The notes below the pieces were generated by a model. The model ran no database searches. It saw nothing but the letters and a program-made list of their open reading frames with translations, and was not told where the DNA came from. Positions 36,955 through 49,375 of a DNA stretch of 64,000 nucleotides are shown here, piece by piece. How positions within the stretch are numbered: the stretch's first letter is position 1; each line of letters starts with the position of its first letter. Both the position numbers and the translations under genes were made by a program. Source of the stretch: Hofstenia miamia (Eukaryota; Xenacoelomorpha; Acoela; Hofsteniidae); contig CABFPE010000500.1 in NCBI GenBank assembly GCA_900660155.1, positions 228,538 through 292,537 on the forward strand. The letters run 5' to 3'.

Positions 36955-38700
36955 AACTAGTTGAGGGATGGCACGACAGGGTGTGGGAGAATCAATGCCC
37001 TGCGTAAATTGTTGCAGAAAATTGAAGCCATTGGCCCAATGCATGGTTACTTCCCAAATACAATGAAAACAAAACTTCTCGTGAAGCCAGAATGGCTGAA
37101 TGATGCTAATTTTCTTTTTGAAGGGACAAATATCGAAATAATCACTGAGGAGACACGATTACTTGGATCAGTGATTGGTACTGAACACTTCACGATGCAA
37201 TATATCAGAAAACTGATGACCAAATGGTGTACAGAACTTAGGCTATTAATTTAAGTAGCAGAAAAAGAGCCGCATGCTGCGCTGGCTTGCCTAACAAAAG
37301 GCCTGGCAAGCAAATACACTTTTCTCTGCCGCACCACGCAAGGAATTGGTGAGCTCATGAAACCTCTGCAAGACCACATTGACGCAATGGGATCCGTTCT
37401 TTTTGGTAAAGCTGTGGAGCCGACTCTACTAGAAGTGCTCAAACTGCCATGTAGAGAAGGAGGAATTGGTCTCCCAGATGTCATTCGCACTGATCCACAA
37501 TATGAGGACTCAAAGGCTATATGTTCTCGACTCGTTGATGCCACAAGAATGAATAGTGAAGAAGACATTGAACTAATAACAAGCCATCAACAGAAAATAA
37601 AGATCGAAAGAATACAAGCCAAGAATGCTACAATGCGATAGAAACAAGCAGATACAAGAAACAGAATGAGTGCCGAATTAAGATCAGTTGACCTGGCAAA
37701 AGAGACGGGAGCTTCCTCATGGCTGACTTGTCCGTCAATCGAATCAGAAGGTTGCTATCTTCCAAAACGCCAATTCCAAGACGCACTTTGTCTTTGATAT
37801 GGGATAACACCCGAACATATGTCGTCAAAATGTGCTTGTGGGGCAGGTTTCATTGTTGAATATGTTCTGTCATGCCCGAAAGGAGGATTCCCAATCATCC
37901 GTCACAATGAAGTCAGGGACTTCCTTGCATCAGTCTTGACTGATGTGTGCCATGACATTGCTATCGAACTCCAACTTATCCCAGTGGACAGGCCTATGCC
38001 GAGCAGAACCAATGTTCAATATGGTGTCCGTCTTGACATTGCAGCGAGCAGAGTTTGGGGGCAGATTTGAGCACACAATGTTCCATGTCCGTATATTTAA
38101 TCCATTGTGCAAAAAAATTGTTGGAGACATTGAAGCAGTTTACAAGAAGCATGAAAACGAGAAGAAACAGCAATATCAGGCTAGAGTTTGCTTTGTAATT
38201 GCTTTCTCAGGATGGCATGCACCTGCCACACAAGCTCTCGTGAAAAGATTAGCCACTTTCCTTTCAGACAAATTGGAATTACCAACTCACACCACCACCA
38301 ATTGGCTGAGGAGGAGGATTGCATTTGCCATGATCAGATTATCTATATGTGCCTCAGAGGAGCAAGATCGAATTGCCATATGCCAGCCAGATCTTGGGAT
38401 CCATATGCAATCTCTTTGTCTGAAAAATCACGCTATAAAATACCAAAGAGATGGATAAAGTCTAAACAGAACGATTTGGCTTCTAGTTGATCTCTGAAAT
38501 TCTCAAAAATAAAAAAAATTATGAATCTGAATGCTCGATGCAAATTAAAAAGCATAGAAGGCGCATAGTTATAGAAGATAGTGAAAAAGAGAACGAAAGG
38601 GAATTTGTATCTTCTGTTAAAGAATTAGGTGGAGATGGCAAAATATCTTCAGAAAAATTACAGAAAAAGCACAGAAAGTGAATATCATAGTCTTGAGGCA
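36955..38700 (+). mobile_element. RLE-type LINE, 5'-truncated (family B)
   Basis: The frame from 36961 to about 38065 starts just after the RT active-site motif (DGTTGCGRINALRK), continues through the thumb (GPMHGYFPNTMKTKLLVKP, PHAALACLTKGLASKY, LPCREGGIGLPD) to a zinc-knuckle-like block (KCACGAGFIVEYVLSCPKGG) and RHNEVRDFLASVL. After one frame shift near 38065 it goes on as RFEHTMFHVRIFNPLCKKI and KLATFLSDKLE-like text to a stop near 38456. The H-N-E-x-R-D, R-L-D-I and F-x-V-R-x-F-N-P positions suggest a PD-(D/E)XK nuclease. This family is common in cnidarians and other invertebrates; exact clade assignment is uncertain. Three in-frame stops (37252, 37639, about 37796) and one frame shift make it a dead but fairly young copy. 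Confidence 0.75.
38487..38681 (+). other. Short charged open frame (first copy) downstream of LINE
   Basis: A 64-codon frame starting MISEILKNKKNYESE with an IEDSEKENEREF patch. It is rich in Lys and Glu and matches no family I know. In the second copy (39272-39529) a one-base difference in an A run extends the frame to 85 codons. It may be 3' flank rather than a coding sequence. Confidence 0.25.
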
Positions 38701-39271
38701 GTAAAGATCAGCCTTAATGCGCATATTGAATGCTTACTGTACTAACATGTTTTCCAAATTGTTTTCTAGCATGTGTATTTATTTGTTATTATTTTGTTTA
38801 TTTTCATTCATGTATATTTAGTTAACTATATTTTATAACTGATTTACTAAAATTAGTGGAATGGTAAGCCCAAGAATGACTCTATTGTATTATAAAGCCA
38901 TTTCTGTAAACTATTAGATTCATGTATATGTAATGCATGCCTGATACTGATACTATTAGTGTTTGAATGCATGGCAGTGCAATTCATGCGCAGGTCGTTT
39001 TCAGCCATCTTGGGACTGTTGTGTAAATCCGTTCAGTTCTGGGGNCTTTCAGACAAATTGGAATTACCAACTCACACCACCACCAATTGGCTGAGGAGGA
39101 GGATTGCATTTGCCATGATCAGATTATCTATATGTGCCTCAGAGGAGCAAGATCGAATTGCCATATGCCAGCCAGATCTTGGGATCCATATGCAATCTCT
39201 TTGTCTGAAAAATCACGCTATAAAATACCAAAGAGATGGATAAAGTCTAAACAGAACGATTTGGCTTCTAG

Positions 39272-39529
39272 TTGATCTCTGAAATTGTCAAAAATAAAAA
39301 AAATTATGAATCTGAATGCTCGATGCAAATTAAAAAGCATAGAAGGCGCATAGTTATAGAAGATAGTGAAAAAGAGAATGAAAGGGAATTTGTATCTTCT
39401 GTTAAAGAATTAGGTGGAGATGGCAAAATATCTTCAGAAGAATTACAGAAAAGCACAGAAAGTGAATATCGTAGTCTTGAGGCAGTAAAGATCAGCCTTA
39501 ATGCACATATTGAATGCTTACTGTACTAA
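39272..39529 (+). other. Short charged open frame (second copy)
   Basis: The same frame as the one at 38487, ending SLNAHIECLLY. The amino acid composition is highly charged, and no domain is recognised. Shared by both halves of the duplication, so it does not count as independent evidence of a gene. Confidence 0.25.
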
Positions 39530-39828
39530 CATGTTTTCCAAATTGTTTTCTAGCATGTGTATTTATTTGTTATTATTTTGTTTATTTTCATTCATGTATA
39601 TTTAGTTAACTATATTTTATAACTGATTTACTAAAATTAGTGGAATGGTAAGCCCAAGAATGACTCTATTGTATTATAAAGCCATTTCTGTAAACTATTA
39701 GATTCATGTATATGTAATGCATGCCTGATACTGATACTATTAGTGTTTGAATGCATGGCAGTGCAATTCATGCGCAGGTCGTTTTCAGCCATCTTGGGAC
39801 TGTTGTGTAAATCCGTTCAGTTCTGGGG

Positions 39829-40179
39829 CTGTTGATCCAGATTGTTCTCATGTTACTATTGATGGCAGCTTTGTTGTCTTGCTTTGGCACTAATTGCCAC
39901 ATAATCCTGGATGCTACCAATGCAGAACATATCTGTAGTAGTTACAATTGTATTATATCTGTATCAGTCCAGCTGCTCAGTAAGCTGGCCTCGTTAATGT
40001 ATACTATTTTAAATTGCTTATGTCTAAATGGTACTCCTGGAGGTCCTAATTTTGTGAGATTAGATGCTATGCTATCACTGTGTTATTGCTTTTCTATATT
40101 GCTAACTAGGATGATGCTAAATGGTGACCCTCATATGTTATAAGAACACTCTCTTGTTCTGAAAACTTCANCATTAGAA
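39829..40179. other. Sequence between LINE duplication and LTR element
   Basis: About 350 bases of mixed composition, richer in G and T than the element that follows, with an N at 40171. The open frame at 39832-40143 has no recognised motif. This could include an end repeat of the adjacent LTR element, but no matching copy was found at the other side. Confidence 0.35.
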
Positions 40180-40539
40180 ACAGCAGCCTTTCTTCCTTTG
40201 AGACCCCCGGAGGGTGGATCAAGTGAAGAAAGGCGATCGAAAACCAAATTCCACTAAGCCTTTCCTATCCTATCCCAAGAACCTCAACATTATTGTGATG
40301 TTGTACCACTATTAAAATTCACTTTCTAACTTAAATCCAATTAGTAATACAATGTTTTTATGACATCTTGACATTGTTTCAACCTTCTTCAACATTGAAT
40401 CATCAAGAATCCTAAGGATCTTCAGGATTTCTGAAGGTTTTCTCNGCAATACCTCTCTCAAAACTGACTTACTTTATGATAATGGTTAATTATACTCAAT
40501 CATCTCTAAAACATTAACTAAAACTAAATTAATGGAACT

Positions 40540-41650
40540 AGTAATGGATCAAGCCAAAGACATAAATGATATGGAAACTAGAATATCCACTTTAGAGAGA
40601 CAATTGTCTTAATCATTGCATTCCCAAATCAAAAAAAAATTTGTGATGCAAGAACAGTTCCAAAGGTTTGAGTCATCAATGTGAGAAAAACTAATTTTAA
40701 TTAGAACTAACATATTAGAAACTATTACAAACTTGAAACCCAATATTAACCTTACTTAGTCTGCTCAACAGCCAGATGCCAAAACTTTCAATGAACCAAC
40801 ACAAAACAACAACCCACTGTTGCCACCACCAAGTCAGTCTGCCTTCCAACCAATATAGCAACACCAATGCCAGTAACTCCCAACAACATCCTAAATACAA
40901 AATCAAAGAAATGTATATCAATGCTACCAGATGAACTTTTAAAAACTGATCTTAAACTCCACAAGATGCCACAATACTTTACCAGCAAATTTGATATTAA
41001 AGGACAAACATTCCAAGAGTGGATCATACTCTTTGAAATCTACCTTGTACAACAATGTGGTACAAAACAAAATGGAGCCACACAAATGCTTCTCTTTCTA
41101 AAAGACTGTGCTCTGCAGGTATATCTAAACCTTGACGCCAATATTAAAACAAATTATGACAAACTTGTTGCTTTTATGAACAAACAATTCTACAATAAAT
41201 GCACAAGAAAACAATACTGAATGCAACTTGACAAAGGCGAGGACATAATCAATTATATTTACAAAGTATACCATTTATTACACCCTTCACAAGAAGAAGA
41301 CCACTACTATCCCCAAGATCTATATTCATATGTCCACATGGGTCTACCCACTTCAATAAAAAACCACTTTGAAAATAAATGCGACATTGACAATGATATC
41401 AACACCCTCATTAAAAAAGCTGTTAATATCTAACTCACTGTAGAGAATAATGAATGCATAAATCACCTTGCTGTAACACAAGTAAGAAAGATGATCTTCA
41501 GAAAGCCATAGCTGATAAACCAGAGGATTTCCCATTTGTCAAATGCAAAAGATGCAGCAAAAAAGGCCACCTAAAACCTGATTGCAAAAAAATAATATAC
41601 TTTGTCAACAAAGACGGATACTAGACATCTGAGGATATTGAAAATCATGA
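40540..41650 (+). pseudogene. Gypsy-type gag region (fossil)
   Basis: Capsid-like text (TFQEWIILFEIYLVQ, then QMLLFLKDCALQVYL) followed by a single CCHC knuckle (CKRCSKKGHLKPDC) near 41545. Typical of Gypsy gag. Broken. Confidence 0.65.
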
Positions 41651-41699
41651 AAATGCAGAGTCTAATGACAAAGATTTAAACAAATAGGGGTGCTGCCCC

Positions 41700-44600
41700 A
41701 AGACTGAGTGAAGGAGCTGCTGATCATGACAGACTTATTAGAAAGAAATTTAATACCAATAATGATCAATAACTGCAACATCAAAGCTGCAGTCAATACT
41801 GGCACATCAATCACAATTTTGCATGATATGTGCACTCACAACATTGGTTGGAATCACAGTGACATAACAGCAAATGAGACAAGACTCATCAGCACTTCAG
41901 GTGATTACATTAATGTAAAAGGAACCATAAGATATGCAAAGATCACAATATAAAATGTCAAATTCAAACAAGACATTCATATCATTGATACAATGAACCA
42001 ACCACTGCCCTATGAAATGATAATTGGTTGGGATTTCTTAACAGAAAATAACTATCTAATAGACTACAGCAGCAGAACTCTTACAATCCAAGAAGACAAA
42101 AACATCTCTGTATTGTTAGCCACCAAGTGTACAACTGCTTTGGAATTCTCATTAACCAAAAATTTAAGATTAGAGCCCTTTCACTGGCAGATTGCAAAAA
42201 TTGTATCTAAAAAACCATTTGAAGGAGAAGCTGTCATCACCAACACCTAAAGCATAAAGAACTCATTAGTAACTGTTCTAAATAATGTTGTCTCAATCAC
42301 AAACAATACTGGATACACTGCTATCCTGAACAACTCAAACAGAGTCATACCTCTTAACAGAAATACCATCACACTTACTGGAATGCCTCTAGAAAAATAT
42401 GTGGTTAAACACAAACTGATACTTCTTTCACTGACAGAAAATCACCAAACCACCACAAAATTCTTACTGCTACTCACTTCCAATACTCACCCACACTTAA
42501 CTCAAGACAAATATAAAATGATAAAGAACATCATATCAACCAATGCAATCATATTCAACAATGATGAAATCAGCATCAGGAATGCTATTGGGGTTGAACA
42601 CATTATTGAAACTACCTCAGACAAACCTATACCCCAAGCCTGCAGATGTGTACCAGCTAACATGCAGGACCAATACACAAAAACTCTATCAGAACTATTA
42701 AGCAATGGCATTATAAATCAAAGTCACAGCCCATATGCCTCACCAACAGTCTTCATTAAACAAGGCAATAAACACTGTCTGTGCATCAACTTCAGACAGC
42801 TAAACAACATCATGAAAAAGGATGCATACCCCCTTCCTCAAGTGGATGACATTCTATATAATGCCACCAAATACAAAATCTTTTCAACATTGGACTTATG
42901 CAAAGCCTACTGGCAGGTACCAATGGGAGAGGAAGACATAGCAAAAACTGCCATCATCACAACCTATGGTCTATTTGAATGGCTTTACATGGTGATTGGC
43001 CTTTACAATGCCCTGGCCACATTCCAATAATATGTCACAAAGATACTAGCACAAAACAACTGTCAACTGTCAGAAGGTGTGGCTGCATATATTGACGACA
43101 TCCTCATAGGTTCTCATGACGCCACCTCTCACTCAAAACAACTGGATGCAATACTAAAACTTTTATTCAAAGCAGGCCTACAAGTTAATGCTAAAAAATG
43201 CTGCATTGCAAGAAATTCTGTAGTGTTCCTAGGCAGAAACATAAAAGAAGATAAAATAACTATTAAAGACAATGTGAAACAGCTAATAGACAAAATACAA
43301 GCCCTGCACTCTATCAAAGACCTCCAGCACTTTCTTGGCTTTATAAACTACTACCACATGTTTATTCCAAATCTAGCTGAAAAAAACATGACACATGTCT
43401 AACCTCCTCAAAAAGCAAAATGATTTTGAATGGACATGGCAACACCAGGAAGAGCTAGACACACTAAAAAAATCTATCAAAAACATCAAGCCACTAAATT
43501 TGCAGACACCAAATGATCTCTTCATCCTTGACTGCAATGCCAGTACAGTCACAATTGGAGCCACACTGAGTCAAATTCAAAATGGAGAACAGCCCATTCA
43601 ATGGTTTAGCTGAAAACTCAACACTTATCAAACCTCTAAAAAAATTCCAACACTTTCTCATTGGAAAAAAAACTATACTGTATGTACTGATAAGAGCAGC
43701 CTCTGTTGGCTCAAGAAATATGCAGGAGATCACTCATCTATTATTGCTCAGTGGATAGAATATCTCAATGATTTTAACTTTATCATAGAACACTGAAAGG
43801 GCAAATTGCACACAAATGCCAACATCTGGAGAGCATTGCCCCAATACCAACACAAGGACCACAAAGAGACTTCAATTTCATACTGCAGTGGCAATACTAA
43901 AAACTACCTGATATCAACACTGATAAAAACAGACATCTGATAAAACCTCTACTATCAATTTTTATTAAAGAAGAAATTACTGCAGAGGAAATATCTAAAG
44001 CTCAAGCTAACAATAAAATCCTTAGCCAGATCATGATTTGTCTTAAAGACCCTACATTCATAATGGATGCAATGTCAACTAGACACTTTCACAAACATAA
44101 ATGGAAACTAACAGATTCAGGCATACTCTATGCAGCAGCAGCAACAACGTGAAACCACATAGCACTACCAGAGTACTACAAACAAGAAGTCATCCATAAA
44201 ATTCACAAACAAGGTCATAAAGGTGTGTATCAAATGGAACTAACAATACATGAAAACTTCATGACACACTACCTATGACCAACAATAGAGGAAGTCATTA
44301 ACAAATGCCAATCATGTATCCTCCTCAATAAATTGCGTTTTCCAGGCCAGCAAGCTGAACTCAAAAAGCTAAAAGCAAACTACANACCTGATATCAACAC
44401 TGATAAAAACAGACATCTGATAAAACCTCTACTATCAATTTTTATTAAAGAAGAAATTACTGCAGAGGAAATATCTAAAGCTCAAGCTAACAATAAAATC
44501 CTTAGCCAGATCATGATTTGTCTTAAAGACCCTACATTCATAATGGATGCAATGTCAACTAGACACTTTCACAAACATAAATGGAAACTAACAGATTCAG

Positions 44601-45250
44601 GCATACTCTATGCAGCAGCAGCAACAATGTGAAACCACATAGCACTACCAGAGTACTACAAACAAGAAGTCATCCATAAAATTCACAAACAAGGTCATAA
44701 AGGTGTGTATCAAATGGAACTAACAATACATGAAAACTTCATGACACACTACCTATGACCAACAATAGAGGAAGTCATTAACAAATGCCAATCATGTATC
44801 CTCCTCAATAAATTGCGTTTTCCAGGCCAGCAAGCTGAACTCAAAAAGCCAAAAGCAAACTACACCAATGATATCATCAAAGCTGATATAGAACAACTTT
44901 CAAAGGACGATGAGGGGTACACTTACATACTTGTAATGGTAGACCACTTCACTAAATACTGTAAGATGATACCCCTAAAAAATATCACAGCACAAACAAC
45001 AGCAAAAGCAATTCTTAACAACTGGGTGTGTGTGTTTGACCCAATGACTCAACTAATTACTGATCAAGGTAACCAATTTGAAAGTTGCCTCTTTCAAACT
45101 CTAGCATCAAAACTCAAAATACTCCACACACATACAATGATAAATCACCCTCAAGCAAATGGTGCAGTAGAACATGTAAATCAAACCCTCCTGAAATTAA
45201 TGCAAACAATCACTGCACATGTAGGTGGAAAAAAATGGCGCAAAATCTAA
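41700..45250 (+). pseudogene. Gypsy-type pol region (fossil)
   Basis: Contains a retropepsin-like stretch near 41780, an RT region with PYASPTVFIKQGNKHC and the YIDD catalytic box near 43090, an RNase H region near 43530, and an integrase core near 44935-45240 (VMVDHFTKYCKMIPL, LITDQGNQFES, HPQANGAVEHVNQTLL). The order is that of Gypsy elements. Broken at many points. Confidence 0.8.
43906..44864. repeat. Direct duplication across a single N (479 bp) inside the LTR element
   Basis: Bases 43906-44384 recur at 44386-44864, separated by an N at 44385, nearly identical. The N at the junction suggests an unmerged contig overlap rather than a biological duplication. Confidence 0.9.
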
Positions 45251-46751
45251 CCACTAGTGGAATACTTCTACAACACTTCTACTCATTCCACAATGAAAGT
45301 TACACCATACAAATTAATTAAATCAGATAACAATGAATTCTATCTTACCCCTGGCTGTGCAAAAGTGGAAGAAGACTCTTTCAAAGATGAATTCCAACAC
45401 AATCTTTCCTCCCCAATACGTTTGTGCACAAAACCTAAATGCATTGCTAAATCTAATATTAATTACAAAGACTTGTCTATTAACATTGCTACATTGCCTT
45501 TAGATATCTCCAACAATGAAGCAGAAAGCAGCTGTCCACAGTCCCTGCAGAAGCAGTTGTGGAACAGTGTGTAAACCAACTTTGAGTCGTACTGAATCTC
45601 CCTGCAGGTTATTCTCAAGGTCATTTAGCATTCTTGATCAACCATCAGACCTCTCTAGCTGCAGGTCGTTCTCAGCTACCAACAATGATCAACAGCCTAC
45701 AACATCCACTTCTACTGCACACAAAAGGGTGGGCAAAACCTCTTCCCACATACCAGTCAAACGTCACATTCTAACTCAAACCTCATCTCAAGCTTCCACA
45801 ACTTTGAGCAGTCACCAAGATTCTTGTTTTGATCAACATAAACAGCAACTCTAATAGAAGGTGAAACTATCCACCCATATTTCATCACCTTGAGGAGATG
45901 CTGCTACATTACTCACAACAACATCTCAGAACAAACAAGAGAAACTATCTCTAAAATTTTAACAGTTGGTGAAAACAAAGTCAACAGTGAAGCTCTACCC
46001 ACTATTATTAATTCAGAAAAACGTCCTCAAATCAACACAATTTTGTTCTATCCGGATTCTTTCCTACCAAACCTCAGCAGAGACTATTACCACAGTACTG
46101 TACACATTACCTTCAATGAAAACATATTGTTGAAAAACATTCTCAAAAATCACAAACAATGTAAAGGTCTAGAATGTCTCAACATAGATTGGAAAAACCT
46201 TAACCTGGTATATATTTTGAAAAACAAAGAAAAGAAAGACCCAATAATGGTCCAACGCCTAAAACTTAATCTTAGTAGAAGCCCATGCTTACTCAGTTAC
46301 AGTCAACTTCGTCTATATACAACACACCTCTCCAATACCAAACAATGTCCTAGATCTCAAGAAATACCTCGAATCTTTCTACATTATCAGACAAACTACA
46401 CTAGCTTGAACAATGGTAGAAAAAATCCTATCAGTAACAAATCTCATACTAATCAACATTCTCATCCATCGCTTTGTACCTCAATACCATATGATTACAG
46501 AACAGCAACTCCCAATAGACGCCATGCTATTTGCACAAACCCTCAAAATCATAGACCCCACAGGCACTCCCATCAACGTAACTGATATCAAGACAAAATT
46601 TGCATTTCGCCAAAAACAAGAAACCATCAACAACATTAATGATAGATGGTAGCAAATAAAAACGTCCCTTATAACTGAGGACCAATGGCCAACAATAACT
46701 ATCAAATTGCCATCCCTACACTACACAACAAAAATAGAAAAACTACTAGCC

Positions 46752-47370
46752 AACATCATCCAGGCTGCAGAGTTTAATGTCAAAAAAGACTTTAGCCGCG
46801 ATCTTTTCCTCAAAAAACAAGTTCCAGACATCCCAACAAAACCTGCCATCTGGATCCTATCAATCTTTCTTACAGAAAATCACAATTTAGAAATCCCTCT
46901 AACAAAATAAAAAAGAACAGCTCTCTCCAAGTTACGCTACTACAAAATAGCCATTTCACCAATACCTTGAAGAGTTAAAAACTGGTTACTACAACCAATG
47001 CAGCCCCCACATCACTGCTAAAAAACATCAGCAAGTCACCAATGCTTATGNNNNNNNNNNNNNNNNNNNNNAACATCATCCAGGCTGCAGAGTTTAATGT
47101 CAAAAAAGACTTTAGCCGCGATCTTTTCCTCAAAAAACAAGTTCCAGACATCCCAACAAAACCTGCCATCTGGATCCTATCAATCTTTCTTACAGAAAAT
47201 CACAATTTAGAAATCCCTCTAACAAAATAAAAAAGAACAGCTCTCTCCAAGTTACGCTACTACAAAATAGCCATTTCACCAATACCTTGAAGAGTTAAAA
47301 ACTGGTTACTACAACCAATGCAGCCCCCACATCACTGCTAAAAAACATCAGCAAGTCACCAATGCTTATG
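46752..47370. repeat. Direct duplication across a 21-N gap (299 bp) inside the LTR element
   Basis: Bases 46752-47050 recur at 47072-47370 with no difference seen, flanking the N run at 47051-47071. This looks like an assembly artefact at a gap. Confidence 0.92.
47051..47071. other. Assembly gap (21 N)
   Basis: Run of N between two identical 299-bp segments. Single Ns also occur at 39045, 40171, 40445 and 44385. Confidence 0.99.
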
Positions 47371-48460
47371 AAAAACTACTACTGCAGATAATTAACATGG
47401 AAAACGCATTGGGTCGCACATCAGCCATCATTCTACAGAATATACTCAGCATCCACAAAAACGACTTGGATTTTCTCCACCCCACATGCAAATATACATG
47501 TGGGGCACAACCACCAAATCTCATTTTACGAAAAATATGGGTACCTGCACACTGCTTACAATGGAAATGCTACTTTGATGATCACCTCTACACAATCCTA
47601 TCTACAACTCTGCAGAAACCACATCACAGAAAAAAATACGTCGCTATTTCAATGCCTACAAACAAGCTACCCAGAGATTGCTTACAGCATTACAAACATT
47701 AAGGAAGAAATTACAAACGTTCATGAGCACTTCGAACCCATAAAAGTCATAACAATGTCCCAAAAACTGTCTTATCACTCAAAGAAGAAGAGCAATTACT
47801 TAAAGAATCTACACTCCTCCTCTCTCCCAGAATACAACACTTGCTAGAGGAAATTACGTATGAAAAACTATCACAAACCGAAAAAATATCCACTCAAACA
47901 TGGATAAGAGCAGAAAACCAAAACCTACTAATGGAAAAAGCAATGCTCAACAACAAAAACCAAATCCAAATCACTCAGATCCACTATACACCTAAAAAAA
48001 TCTCGGACATCAAACTGATTAAGATGAACATGTTTGCTGAATCTTACACTAAAACTGAACTGGAAATTCTCATATCACCCAACCAACAAGCTGCTTTTGA
48101 CGTAGAATGCACTTCAGAACGATTTCTCATTCCTAGGAAAAAAATCAAGCTCTCTTGAAAACATCCTCACTCCAAACAATCAGTGAAATAGATCACAAAT
48201 CCACTAACCTTCGGCATGGCTCAAATCACCAAAACAACCAGACACTGGTTACAACTGGAACAACAAATCGCCACCACAAACAAATTCTGCATCCCTCCAA
48301 AAATATTGGAAATACCTGTCATAATGCCTTATACTAAAGAAAAGAAAATAAAACCAATCAAATATGAGATTCCCTCTCACAAAATCTATTACAACACAGC
48401 TCAGGAAATCTTAAACTTCAAACGTACAAAACTCTTTAAGGTAGATATTTATGTGTAGTA

Positions 48461-49307
48461 TTTTTTCAAATAATTTAGTAAAAGGTTGCGTTATTCAGAT
48501 TGGCCTATAATTTTTAGCAACAAGGGGATCTTAATTTTTATATAAAGTTGTATATCTGATTTTTCATTATCTCCGAAAATTCGTTTTCAACGATGCATTG
48601 ATTAAGTGCAAATAATAGGTGGTCACTAAATATATAAAAAAATTCTTAAATATAAAGAAAGGTAAAAGAGTAGAATCTGAAGATTTATTAACGTCTAAAT
48701 ATACATACAATAACTTTTAGTTCTTCTAAGGTAGAAAACCTAAATTGCAACGTCGACTTACAATTTGATTGACTAAGTTCTGATAGATGAATTTTAAAAA
48801 AAATTGCAGTTACCTAATTCTTTAAATTTAAACACTTCTAGGTCGATTCTTTCGTCATATTGAATGCCTTGCTGATATTGAAAAATATATTTCTTTAAAA
48901 ACATTTAAAAAAATTTCCCTAAGCAAAAATATATTTCTGGTAATCATTGTTAAACTACTTTATAAAGATGACAATATGATAACTCGTTATTAAAGTAGTA
49001 CTAGTACTATACTTCAATTTAATATTAGCATGGAAGATTTATTTTTGTAATTTATGTACTTTTGTGTATATATGTTGTGTTATTGACACCTAGATTATTA
49101 TCTTATAATAATCTAGGAGTCCATGGTAGTGTGAAATTATTGAGGCCATTCAGATATATATATAGCATTTTTTCATGTATATATATAACTAGACTTAGGA
49201 AAATGTTTTGCCTGTCACACCGGCCGGTCAACCTTAGAATTGCAGAAATGCATTATTAGGAGCAATGTTGCAACAATTGAATTAAAAAATTTTATTTTTA
49301 CATGCTG
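48461..49307. other. AT-rich stretch with a perfect hairpin, no gene seen
   Basis: Nothing coding is supported. A perfect 12-bp hairpin (CCTAGATTATTA, 5-base loop, its complement) occupies 49089-49117. Confidence 0.45.
49089..49117. repeat. Perfect 12-bp inverted repeat (hairpin)
   Basis: CCTAGATTATTA at 49089-49100 and its reverse complement at 49106-49117 with loop TCTTA. No U-run follows and there is no gene nearby, so it is not a bacterial-type terminator. Its role is unknown. Confidence 0.8.
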
Positions 49308-49319
49308 ATTTCGCTTTTA

Positions 49320-49375
49320 GCTTTGTTGTCTAGGAGGGGTTGACTGACCTTCCAGGGGGGTTCGTGACTACGGGC
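49320..49375 (-). mobile_element. hAT-like DNA transposon terminus (second type)
   Basis: On the minus strand from 49375 the sequence reads CAGGCCCGTAGTCACGAACC, followed by CCCCTGGAAGGTCAG and CAACCCCTCC. The CAGG(G/C)CCGTAG start with G/C-rich subterminal motifs is a common hAT-like terminus in invertebrate genomes. The partner end was not found to the left. Confidence 0.45.

Larger units (their letters stand above)
38261..39828. repeat. Direct duplication across a single N (784 bp)
   Basis: The 784 bases at 38261-39044 recur at 39046-39828, separated by one N at 39045. The copies differ by a few substitutions and one base in an A run. They contain the last 65 codons of the LINE coding region and its downstream sequence. 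The position of the N exactly at the junction points to two overlapping contig ends, perhaps from two haplotypes, that were not merged. Confidence 0.9.
40180..48460 (+). mobile_element. Gypsy/Ty3-type LTR retrotransposon, broken fossil
   Basis: About 8.2 kb of A- and C-rich, G-poor plus-strand sequence, very unlike its flanks. Parts in order: gag with a CCHC knuckle (about 40540-41600), aspartic protease (about 41700-42150), reverse transcriptase (about 42500-43200), RNase H (about 43400-43800), integrase with zinc-binding and core regions (about 44150-45250), then about 3 kb without a recognised domain. The order PR-RT-RH-IN places it in the Gypsy (Metaviridae) group. No pair of terminal repeats could be matched by eye, so the ends are approximate. 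The element is clearly broken, with a dozen or more interruptions, and includes two duplicated segments beside Ns that are probably assembly artefacts. It looks of moderate age because domains are still easily read. Confidence 0.8.
45500..48460 (+). pseudogene. Long 3' region of the Gypsy-type element, unidentified
   Basis: About 3 kb after integrase with the same A/C-rich composition and several open stretches, the longest at 45890-46585. The position is where some Gypsy elements carry a third, envelope-like gene. I saw no clear signal peptide, fusion peptide or membrane anchor, so that reading stays open. Broken. Confidence 0.4.

Noticed and set aside
36955-38700. Assignment of the family B LINE to DIRS-type elements
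   Set aside because: No tyrosine recombinase or split repeats seen; the C-terminal Cys block plus nuclease-like motifs fit an RLE-type LINE better.
49089-49117. Rho-independent-type terminator
   Set aside because: The hairpin is AT-rich, lacks a T tract, and the genome is eukaryotic.
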